Shown here: one piece after another, positions 18,096 to 25,463 of the stretch
Layout: each line of letters begins with the position of its first letter
Position numbering within the stretch: position 1 is the stretch's first letter
DNA from: a virus
DNA length: 29,874 bases
Direction: 5' to 3' (one strand)
Virus record (IMG/VR): IMGVR_UViG_3300006919_000276
Coordinates: 1-29,874 of that record
The notes under the pieces: generated by a model
Databases searched by the model: none
The model's input: the letters and a program-made list of their open reading frames with translations, nothing else
Told to the model about the DNA's origin: nothing
Translations under genes and position numbers: made by a program

Positions 18096-20993
18096 TTAAT
18101 TTGTGTGAATAAAAGAATTCACGTTATATTTATTTATATCAGTTATAGAAGTACTTTGTAATTGAGTATCACCTAATACTTCAATTGTTTCATTAAACTC
18201 ATATAATCTATTACTATTTAATACGTTAGTTTTTTGGCTATAATAATCATTACCAGGTTGCGTTCTATAACCTGATGCTTTGACTAATACTTCATAGCCA
18301 CCCATTGTTTTTGTTGATGTTGATGATTGTGTTATTGTCCAATTACCTGAACCTAATTCACCTATTGTTAATAATCCACCATTATATAATGTTCTACCAG
18401 TTACTGATCCTGAACTTTGAACTGGGTTTGTTTGTCTATTAAATTGTGGATCATCATATGTATGATTCAATTCAAGAATCATTGTTTGATCTTTATGTTT
18501 TACTCTATCTTCATGCTTAGCCCTTGATGCTAGTGTTATATCTGGATTTAAAATATAATTGGCACCCGCATTTGTAATACTTACTGATGCAATTTCAGAT
18601 GGAGTTAATTGAGCTTTCGCAGTAGCATTACCACTAATTGATACTGTAGGTAATTCAGTATAACCTGAACCTAGATGTGATAGTGTAATTCCGCTAATAG
18701 AACCGTTTTCAATTTCTGCATGAGCTCTTGGATAATCATACTTAACTGTAATACTTACATCATCGATATAAACAATACCATTATTACCATCACTTTGAAA
18801 TCCTACATAATCTTCGTTAATAGGAGTTGAACTAGAAATATTATATTCAAATTCAAAGTCTTGCCAATCAGTTGTTAAGTTTTTAGTAAACCAACCAGAG
18901 TTACCAAGTTGATTTGTTGAATATGCCATTCTAAATGTATCTGCTCCACCGCTACTTGGCTTTTTCGCTCTACACTTTACTTTAATTGTATTACCGGCCA
19001 ATCTTGATACAAATTCAGGTTTATCATTACGTAATCTATATACCACACCACCAATATTTTGATTAGCATTTGTATCTAGTGTTGTTGTCTGTACTTGTAA
19101 AACTGATGATGAATCAATAGTTTGAATTGAAGCAGTGTGATTTAATGTATCAATAACTCTCCATATATCATCGCCATATTGTGTTGTACTTACTGATGCT
19201 CCAGTATAATCTTCTGTGAAGAATGGAGTTGCTGTGTAGTGTGATGATGGATTAGAAAATGATATATCAGGTTGTGTTGTATATGAACTACCTCCACTCA
19301 ATAATTCTATGTGTGATACTGATGTTGGTTGTAAAAGATATTTTGCCGTAGCCGTAACGTTACTTGATAGTGGAACACCGAATTCGTCTTTCGAAGTAGG
19401 AGCACTTATTCGAATTGCAGGAGGTTCACTATATGATTTATTCTCATTCGCAACTACACTAATAGAAGCCACTTGACCAACATTCGGATTACCTGCAACA
19501 CTTGCGAATGCTGACTGATAACCAGATCCAGCTCCACTAATAGTTACTGAATCTACTTTACCTTCACTATCAATTGTACATGTTACAGTTGCTGCACTAA
19601 TTGTTTGTCCACTCAGTGCTACACCATTTACAGTAATTGATGGAGCCGATGAATATCCAAATCCAGCATCTGTAATTGTGGCACCTGTTACAGATCCACC
19701 TGAAACTGTTAAAGCGATAGAAGCCGATTTATGGATTTCAGCAAATGTAAATGGTAAGAATAAAGAACCAAACATTTCTACAAGTATTGGTAAGTCTTCA
19801 ATACCAATTACACCAGGTTGTTTACCTGGCATCGATGATAATGTAAACCTCGGCGTTTCTGCTGTACCTGAAGGATATTCTCTATATCTTAAATTGCCAG
19901 TTGGTCTAAAATCTCCGCCTGATGGATCTGTACCACCAGCATAATTTTCTAAGAATGAAGATTCTTTTTCATCATCTCCTAAAGCTTCTCTTGTAGCAAA
20001 TAATTGAAGTAGTATCTCAGCGAAATATTTAAATCCAGCTGGATGAACCAATCGTGCATAGACATCATTCCATGAAGAAAGGTTCTGACCAGTTCTAATT
20101 AAGTAAGAGAACTTTTGATAAAAATCTGAATCATGTATTTTAATATCATCTGATAAAAATCCTTTATTATCAAGATATTGTCCTAAACCAGTATCATAAT
20201 TACCTGATGAAGGAATTAATGTTTTATTATATGGGTATTCAATCTCAACTGTATCATTAAATAATAATCTAAAGAATACTTCAATTGAATCTGAAGAACC
20301 TCTTATTTTATAATAATCAATAATAGATTTATAGAGAGATCTTTTATTTACTTGAATAGAACGAGGGATTACAGCCGCAATTTCTTTTTGAATTAATTCT
20401 AAATAGTTTGCGGCTGCGCTATCAATATCCATTGCTTCCTCAATTGTATTGAGGACATATGAAGCACCAGGGCCAGCCCAATATTTAATGGGCGTTGTAA
20501 GTGTGGCAGTTTGTGTATTATACGAAGATAATCCTGTAACAGTAAATGTCTTACCAATCTCTGAAAGAGAATTAGCGAGTGAACCAGGAAGATTATTACC
20601 ATTAGTGATTGCTACGTTTTCATCATTTAATGTTATTGTTGTAATTGTTCCATCTGTTGCTGTTACAGTTAATGTTGAATTAGCTCCATCTTCGTCAGTA
20701 AAGAAATGATCATTCTCACTTCTTGGATCTGATATTCTAAAGACTGCTTTATTATCTAAAACAATATCTGTATAAACTTCGTTTTGTTGATATATAAACT
20801 CTTCTAAGTTCATATAATCATAATATGCATTTAATAATGTTTCAATACCAGAAGCATTCGAAAGAATCTCAGAAGGAATTAACTCCTGAGTTCTTAAATC
20901 TTCTTTTGTCTTTTTCTTTGAAGACGCTACTGATTCAATATAACCAGGTGATGCGTTATCCGAAGAAAACAATGTATTGTCTTTATGTGCCAT
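18096..20993 (-). CDS. 7: Baseplate wedge subunit gp7-like, rearranged and multi-domain (965 aa)
   Basis: Residues about 190-330 match the conserved core of T4 gp7: YKSIIDYYKIRGSSDSIEVF, then FRLLFNDTVEIEYP, and later SSWNDVYARLVHPAGFKYFA. T4 has the equivalent blocks FYSTKGIEASYKFLFKVLYN and RFVHPVGFGF near its C-terminus; here the core is in the N-terminal third. Residues about 430-590 and 755-825 hold GxGYxxxP beta repeats. Residues about 605-752 look like a carbohydrate-binding-module jelly roll (TTDWQDFEFEYNI and GIVYIDDVSITV). The last 120 residues are unassigned. The ATG lies two bases after the gp6 stop in the minus-strand sense of order (gp6 then gp8 flank it), with only a distant AAGG as ribosome binding site. 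In T4 gp7 is the scaffold of the wedge; the gp7 call rests on the core and on order. Confidence 0.82.
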   Translation of the reverse strand: MAHKDNTLFSSDNASPGYIESVASSKKKTKEDLRTQELIPSEILSNASGIETLLNAYYDYMNLEEFIYQQNEVYTDIVLDNKAVFRISDPRSENDHFFTDEDGANSTLTVTATDGTITTITLNDENVAITNGNNLPGSLANSLSEIGKTFTVTGLSSYNTQTATLTTPIKYWAGPGASYVLNTIEEAMDIDSAAANYLELIQKEIAAVIPRSIQVNKRSLYKSIIDYYKIRGSSDSIEVFFRLLFNDTVEIEYPYNKTLIPSSGNYDTGLGQYLDNKGFLSDDIKIHDSDFYQKFSYLIRTGQNLSSWNDVYARLVHPAGFKYFAEILLQLFATREALGDDEKESSFLENYAGGTDPSGGDFRPTGNLRYREYPSGTAETPRFTLSSMPGKQPGVIGIEDLPILVEMFGSLFLPFTFAEIHKSASIALTVSGGSVTGATITDAGFGYSSAPSITVNGVALSGQTISAATVTCTIDSEGKVDSVTISGAGSGYQSAFASVAGNPNVGQVASISVVANENKSYSEPPAIRISAPTSKDEFGVPLSSNVTATAKYLLQPTSVSHIELLSGGSSYTTQPDISFSNPSSHYTATPFFTEDYTGASVSTTQYGDDIWRVIDTLNHTASIQTIDSSSVLQVQTTTLDTNANQNIGGVVYRLRNDKPEFVSRLAGNTIKVKCRAKKPSSGGADTFRMAYSTNQLGNSGWFTKNLTTDWQDFEFEYNISSSTPINEDYVGFQSDGNNGIVYIDDVSITVKYDYPRAHAEIENGSISGITLSHLGSGYTELPTVSISGNATAKAQLTPSEIASVSITNAGANYILNPDITLASRAKHEDRVKHKDQTMILELNHTYDDPQFNRQTNPVQSSGSVTGRTLYNGGLLTIGELGSGNWTITQSSTSTKTMGGYEVLVKASGYRTQPGNDYYSQKTNVLNSNRLYEFNETIEVLGDTQLQSTSITDINKYNVNSFIHTN
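18131..18138 (-). promoter_or_regulatory. T4-type late promoter octamer before gp8
   Basis: TGATATAAATAAATATAA on the minus strand includes TATAAATA. It lies in the last codons of gp7, with an expected start near 18125 and a leader of about 43 bases before the gp8 ATG. The ribosome binding site there is a weak GGGAAA. Confidence 0.6.
18519..18731 (-). repeat. Second GxGYxxxP repeat block in gp7
   Basis: Residues about 755-825 contain GITLSHLGSGYTELPTVSIS and SVSITNAGANYILNPDITL, two diverged units of the same beta repeat found at residues 430-590 and in gp8. They directly follow the carbohydrate-binding-like module. Confidence 0.65.
18738..19181 (-). other. Carbohydrate-binding-module-like domain within gp7
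   Basis: Residues about 605-752 of the gp7 homologue show the pattern of family 4/9-type carbohydrate-binding jelly rolls. An opening W-containing strand (DDIWRVIDTL) is followed by NTIKVKCRAKKP, the DTFRMAYST strand, the TTDWQDFEFEYNI block, and a closing GIVYIDDVSITV that ends in the characteristic Ile-Asp-Asp-Val-Ser. No binding specificity can be read. The call is by pattern only. Confidence 0.6.
19224..19706 (-). repeat. First GxGYxxxP repeat block in gp7
   Basis: Residues about 430-590 contain successive units around GFGYSSAPSITVNG, GSGYQSAFASVAG, NKSYSEPPAIRIS and GSSYTTQPDISFS. Each ends in a short beta strand, as in a beta-solenoid or small beta-sandwich repeat. The block joins the wedge core to the carbohydrate-binding-like module. 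Confidence 0.65.
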
Positions 20994-20995
20994 AC

Positions 20996-22861
20996 TTATC
21001 TAAGCCTTGAGGTCGTTGTATAATTAATTGTACCTGACGAACCTGATAATGCAATTGTATCTACACTTGGTGTTACGGTTACTCTCAAAGGATCAATAGA
21101 AATTAACTGATTTCTGAGAGGAGCAAGATCAAGTGAATTAGGTGTAACTGTAATTCGTATTGCGGCAGTTGTATCTGGTCTAAAGTTATTTAATGTTATA
21201 ATACCTTTTTGATGATCAACAGTTCCTGCATTATTTACCACAGTAACATTTACACCATTCACAATCTTGTATATAATAACCTTACGATTATTTTCATTAG
21301 TAATCTCTGTATCTCCAAAATAAACTGTTTCACCATTTAAAAGGAAAGAAGTAGAGGAGATAGTATGTGTTGTTCCGCCTGCTCTATAGAATTCTTCGAC
21401 AAATTTTAATTCGAAGTTATTATCTGCATTATTAGCAGGTGTAATGTTCATAAACATATAAGGACGAACGGAACTATTCTGAATAGCAGGATCCGCATTA
21501 TCAATTGCCCTTAATAACTGTGAATGTCTAAAGACACCATCGAATTTTTCTAGTTCGTTAAAGTTATAATCCGAAATAGTATCTCTGACAACAGATTCGA
21601 GTTCGACAGCCGAACGATCTGTGAGGTTAGGATTATATTTAAAATTAACGTCAAGTTCTAAGAAGGTAAAGGTCGGATCCACCATTTGAGGTGTAATCGA
21701 AACCACATTCTTACCTTTGAGAATAGTACCTGTGATATTATCTTTTTCTGATTGTGTAAGGGCATCTCCGACCAAAGGCTTAATAGAGATGAACACTTTA
21801 CCAAAATCAGGTGGATCATTATCTTCTCCACCCCAACATGAGATAGAAGAAATATTAGAGAACGATTTTTGAATGATCGCTCTATAATCATCAGAGGTAA
21901 CGGCTCTGTTCTGAGATGTAAATGTCAGAGGAGCATTGAATCGAATTGATTCGTTTGTTTCTTTTTCTGTCCCACCAGATGCAGCAGCGACAGTTGTAAT
22001 CGTAACGTTAGAGAAACCACCCACGTTATCGACAATCGTAAACACGTTCGCACCATTTGATTCTGAACCTTCAGTAAAGATATAATCGAGTGTTACGATA
22101 TTATTGTTTGTTGGTTTATTACCTGTTACACCATCTCCGAAATATATCTCATAGTATTCGTTCGCATTCTCTTGTAAGTAATAGACCTTTGAATCGGAAT
22201 CCACATTGAGCAGACTCTCGAACTTTGTATAATTATCGAACGCAGTCGATTGTTCGTTGGCCTGGACTAAGACACGAAGCGTCGATGTATCGGCATCGTC
22301 ATCGGATAACTGAAACTTCTGATTCTCGATATCATTATCCACTCGATACTTGAGTTCTTTCCTTGTTCCTTCGACAACGGTTACATTATTAAAGGTAAAC
22401 GTACGAGTCGCGGGCGAGGTACTATTATCGGTAACGAGCAGCGCACTCTGTTCATTGAGAACCACGTACCTAAACTCGGTACCATCCACATTGGTAGACA
22501 GCTTCGTTCCACGCGGAAGTGTTAATGTTGAAGGGACGGTCCCAGTTTCATCGGTCACGTTCACGACCAAATTAATACGGGCACGAGGCGACAGGACAGA
22601 ACGCGGAATATATCCTAATAGCTTCGCACGTGTGACAATATTCCCTCGGATCTGAGCAGAATCGAGGAAGGCCTCGTTTAAACTGAAATGGGCAGTCATC
22701 GCATTATAATGAGTATTATACGCGAGGACATCCAATAACGTAGAAAGGCCCGAACCTTCAAAATCATAATCGTTAAATTCTGATTGGGTCTTTAAATAGT
22801 TCTTCAGATTCTTCTTAATCTGGTCAAAGTCAAGTTCTGTTACATTTAAATTCTGTGCCAT
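20996..22861 (-). CDS. 6: Baseplate wedge subunit gp6
   Basis: The 621-residue product has the gp6 / J-type wedge signature: an N-terminal helix (LDFDQIKKNLKNYLKTQSEF), then DYDFEGSGLSTLLDVLAYNT and AFLDSAQIRGNIVTRAKLLG. Further on it has the TSDDYRAIIQKSF and GKVFISIKP blocks of this family. T4 gp6 is 660 residues. gp6 dimers form the inner iris ring of the baseplate with gp7 and gp25 or gp53. It sits between gp25 and gp7, the expected partners. AAGG lies about ten bases before the ATG. The 5' half (about 22150-22800) is much richer in GC than the 3' half and the neighbouring genes. Confidence 0.92.
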   Translation of the reverse strand: MAQNLNVTELDFDQIKKNLKNYLKTQSEFNDYDFEGSGLSTLLDVLAYNTHYNAMTAHFSLNEAFLDSAQIRGNIVTRAKLLGYIPRSVLSPRARINLVVNVTDETGTVPSTLTLPRGTKLSTNVDGTEFRYVVLNEQSALLVTDNSTSPATRTFTFNNVTVVEGTRKELKYRVDNDIENQKFQLSDDDADTSTLRVLVQANEQSTAFDNYTKFESLLNVDSDSKVYYLQENANEYYEIYFGDGVTGNKPTNNNIVTLDYIFTEGSESNGANVFTIVDNVGGFSNVTITTVAAASGGTEKETNESIRFNAPLTFTSQNRAVTSDDYRAIIQKSFSNISSISCWGGEDNDPPDFGKVFISIKPLVGDALTQSEKDNITGTILKGKNVVSITPQMVDPTFTFLELDVNFKYNPNLTDRSAVELESVVRDTISDYNFNELEKFDGVFRHSQLLRAIDNADPAIQNSSVRPYMFMNITPANNADNNFELKFVEEFYRAGGTTHTISSTSFLLNGETVYFGDTEITNENNRKVIIYKIVNGVNVTVVNNAGTVDHQKGIITLNNFRPDTTAAIRITVTPNSLDLAPLRNQLISIDPLRVTVTPSVDTIALSGSSGTINYTTTSRLR

Positions 22862-22868
22862 TTTATGT

Positions 22869-23303
22869 TTACCTTATTCTTCTTAATAGTATTTCTACTT
22901 CTTCCTTTGTATCATATTCTTTTATCAGGAAGCTTACTAATAGATTATATGCATTTTGATCTTCTAGATTATTCACCCTTACATCTAATATCTTTACGCG
23001 GGGTTCATGATCCTGTATTGTTCTTCGGACATTATCTTCAATAGCCATTCTTGTAATCGCATCTGCTGGCTCAAAAAGCAACGCACGAAGATTAGCGCCT
23101 ATACCATGATTGAAAGGACGCTCATAAAAATTGGTGAGCAATAAGTTTTTAACTGCATTACGGATAGCCCTATCATCCTTTAAAGGGATTATATCTTTAC
23201 GGATAGGATGGAGAGCAAGCGATAAATCAAGATCACGATACTGTCTCTGACGAGCAACGTTACTTGTCTTACCTGATTTATCTGATTGTAATATTGTACT
23301 CAT
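22869..23303 (-). CDS. 25: Baseplate wedge subunit gp25
   Basis: This is a GPW/gp25-family protein of 144 residues. It contains RDLDLSLALHPIRKDIIPLK, then a DRAIRNAVKNLLLTNFYERP block with PFNHGIGANLRALLFEP, and DHEPRVKILDVRVN. These correspond to the PFDPEFGCDLSDQLFE and YEPRIDKLAV parts of T4 gp25 (132 residues). I chose the ATG at 23301-23303 because it matches the family's usual start and because a perfect late-promoter octamer lies just upstream. A longer frame from 23354 would add 17 residues and would translate through the promoter. gp25 links the sheath initiation site with the gp6 ring. It is followed after five bases by the gp6 ATG. Confidence 0.9.
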   Translation of the reverse strand: MSTILQSDKSGKTSNVARQRQYRDLDLSLALHPIRKDIIPLKDDRAIRNAVKNLLLTNFYERPFNHGIGANLRALLFEPADAITRMAIEDNVRRTIQDHEPRVKILDVRVNNLEDQNAYNLLVSFLIKEYDTKEEVEILLRRIR

Positions 23304-23308
23304 ACTAG

Positions 23309-23316
23309 TATTTATA
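23309..23316 (-). promoter_or_regulatory. T4-type late promoter abutting the gp25 start
   Basis: The minus strand reads GATATAAATACTAGTATG, in which the last three bases are the gp25 start codon. The octamer ends five bases before the ATG, so transcription would begin at or next to the start codon. The flanking CTA matches the T4 late consensus. The rest of the gap up to the gp5 stop (23317-23460) is GC-rich, with runs of C, and shows no clear hairpin or gene. Confidence 0.65.
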
Positions 23317-23460
23317 TCCTTTGTATAACCCTTTGCGAAAAAGCCTGGGATCATTTTTTCCGGGGGAGAATTTTTTTATATCTTTCCCTCTGAGAAAATA
23401 CCCTGAATGCTAGACCCTATGCCTGGCCCCGAAGCTTTTCCCTCCCTATAAAAGTAGGCC

Positions 23461-24156
23461 CTATGCGTCTGGGACACTGCTATCTGTGGTAGAAGGTGAA
23501 GGCGAGCTGGCCCCTCCTGTACCCGGTGCATACTTATGTTTATGTGTGGCCAAGGTAGGTGCATTTCCAGCGTCTGTCGATACATCTCCTGTACTGTGTG
23601 TTGTTCCGTTTACTAATAGATTACCATGGATCGTTGTATTGCCAGTAATATCTACAGTGTTATTAGAGGCGTTGACAAAGACTGTCCCATCCGGGTTAAT
23701 ATTAATCGTTGTCCCCGTCTTATGTTGGATGTTAATGCGTTCGCTACCAGAAGTGTTGTCGTACTCTATGAGATGTCCTGCTACTGTCTTATGCACTTCA
23801 TTATGTGGATAAGAATCCTGCGTCTCTGGTGCGATATCTGTGATCCCTTCCGTTTTCGTAGCAATAGAACCCAATATAACCGGATCCTGCGCCGATATGC
23901 CATCCCGAAAGAACCCAACAACCCAGGAACCTATTAATAACTGATGATTACTCCCGATACCCTTATAAGAAGCAGACGTATTAGGCATCATTACAGTAGC
24001 CCAAGGCAGATCTTTCGTTGTAACCTTCTCTTGATCGTAGTATCCGAACGGAAATACTCTCACTCTATTCAGTTTCTCCGGGTCCGAAACATCTTTGATC
24101 TCTCCTATGAACCAGGTAAACGATCCTCCTACGAATTGGTCATCTGATTGTCTCAT
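23461..24156 (-). CDS. 5: Baseplate hub/spike protein gp5-like, without lysozyme domain
   Basis: Residues about 10-110 form the OB-fold of the gp5/VgrG family (TWFIGEIKDVSDPEKLNRVR, then LPWATVMMPNTSAS and GSWVVGFFRDGISAQDPVIL). Residues about 115-190 are a beta-helix needle with VHKTVAGHLIEYDNTSGSER, then GTTININPDGTVFVNA and GNTTIHGNLLVNG. The C-terminus is a His/Pro/Ser-rich tip (THKHKYAPGTGGASSPSP). T4 gp5 is 575 residues because a lysozyme domain lies between OB-fold and needle; here no such domain fits in 231 residues. gp5 trimers form the membrane-puncturing spike on gp27. Its ATG overlaps the gp27 stop (TAATG). Confidence 0.88.
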   Translation of the reverse strand: MRQSDDQFVGGSFTWFIGEIKDVSDPEKLNRVRVFPFGYYDQEKVTTKDLPWATVMMPNTSASYKGIGSNHQLLIGSWVVGFFRDGISAQDPVILGSIATKTEGITDIAPETQDSYPHNEVHKTVAGHLIEYDNTSGSERINIQHKTGTTININPDGTVFVNASNNTVDITGNTTIHGNLLVNGTTHSTGDVSTDAGNAPTLATHKHKYAPGTGGASSPSPSTTDSSVPDA

Positions 24157-25463
24157 TATTCTTGCTCCATTATCTTATTCACGTCCTCTATATAAGAATC
24201 TTTCTTCAGGACCAGCTGTTGTGTATATGAATCGCTGAATTGATGTCTCACTGAGGCTACAATATAGTTCCCGCTGAGTACCTTATCTAATGTGGACTCG
24301 GCAGACTTACCGCTATCTACTCCCTTTCGAACGACGATATTCAGCTTTTTTCCACTTGCAATTTCGAAGTCTCCGTGTATCTCTATATTCAGGCTTATCG
24401 TATCCATATTAGATACATACGCATTAGCTTTCAGTAGTGAGTTATCCGCTGGCGCATGATAGTTAGCATTGTTGCCAAAGGAGAGAGAATTGAGAGAGAT
24501 ATAATGGTTTTTTGCCTCTGAATATGTCTCTATATTCCTATCATTGAATGATATCTTATCCGCCAGAGGTATGAATTGATTTAATTTGAGTAGTTTTTCT
24601 TCTTTATAGTTATATTTTGTCTTCTTGAATTCTTTTTTTGCAATATCCAGTGTATACAGAGATGATCCATACGCTCCTTTACTGCTATTCAGATACTTTG
24701 AGATGTTCATGTTATCCATTGCAAGGGAAAGGATCTGTGCTTTTCTGGACTGATAGTTATCCTCTGATCCTACTACATTTTCTTGCAATGCTTCGTAATG
24801 ATATGTTTCATGTACCTCTGCATTTTGCAAGTTCTCTAACGAATTGAAGATAACTCCATTCGCGAACGTATCAAAGAAGAAATATGGTGATCCGTTGTCG
24901 AAACTTCGGCGCGTTAGCCAATGTATATGGGTCAGCGGTCGCATCTTTGGATATACCCCTTTGATAATTTCCTTCGTATCCTTGTTGATATCCATCTCTT
25001 CGATTTGCAAGTAATCTTTACATATCCTTTCGATTAATGCACCTGGACTACCTGAGAATGGTCGAGAAACTGTTTGCAATTGGTTCATGTACGCGTGTTT
25101 TGAGACACAGGTGAAGAGATATGTCGAATAACCTGGTGCTTTCTTCGAGAACATATTGATGTTTGCAAGATATAGCTCTTTCGTAACCGATTCTGGGTTT
25201 CCTTCGATATCCCTACGTGTGAGAATAAGATCGATGCGCTCGTTGCCAGAGAATTTAAGCTTTTCGAGATAAGAATTTGCATCTAATATACCCATTGTAC
25301 ACTCGAGAAAAGATGATTCGAGGCTCTCCGTGAATGTAATTTCTGCAATCAGATCCATAATGTTGACAATCTGACCATCATTGAGGTGTATATCTGCCTT
25401 ACTTAGCTCATATGAACCTGGTAAGATAGCATTTGAGCCATCTTTTCTCTTTGATCTAGACAT
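24156..25463 (-). CDS. 27: Baseplate hub subunit gp27-like
   Basis: The 435-residue product shows the gp27 / gpD-type hub layout. It has an early beta domain (IMDLIAEITFTESLESSFLE, then GNERIDLILTRRD), a surface helix region (SPGALIERICKDYLQIEEMD) and a second beta domain late in the chain (GDFEIASGKKLNIVVRKGVD, SGNYIVASVRHQFSDSYTQQ). T4 gp27 is 391 residues with a similar order. The trimer forms the cup that holds gp5 and accepts the tail tube. Position directly before gp5, with a TAATG junction, supports the call. It overlaps the gp53 stop by eight bases, and GAGAG serves as a modest ribosome binding site. Confidence 0.82.
   Translation of the reverse strand: MSRSKRKDGSNAILPGSYELSKADIHLNDGQIVNIMDLIAEITFTESLESSFLECTMGILDANSYLEKLKFSGNERIDLILTRRDIEGNPESVTKELYLANINMFSKKAPGYSTYLFTCVSKHAYMNQLQTVSRPFSGSPGALIERICKDYLQIEEMDINKDTKEIIKGVYPKMRPLTHIHWLTRRSFDNGSPYFFFDTFANGVIFNSLENLQNAEVHETYHYEALQENVVGSEDNYQSRKAQILSLAMDNMNISKYLNSSKGAYGSSLYTLDIAKKEFKKTKYNYKEEKLLKLNQFIPLADKISFNDRNIETYSEAKNHYISLNSLSFGNNANYHAPADNSLLKANAYVSNMDTISLNIEIHGDFEIASGKKLNIVVRKGVDSGKSAESTLDKVLSGNYIVASVRHQFSDSYTQQLVLKKDSYIEDVNKIMEQE

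Noticed and set aside
23304-23354. A longer gp25 starting at 23354
   Set aside because: The extra 17 residues are not typical for the family and would be translated across the late promoter; kept as a lesser alternative.
23376-23585. A 69-codon minus-strand frame across the gp5 end and the gp5-gp25 gap
   Set aside because: It overlaps the gp5 needle/tip in another frame, has no ribosome binding site and looks like random translation.
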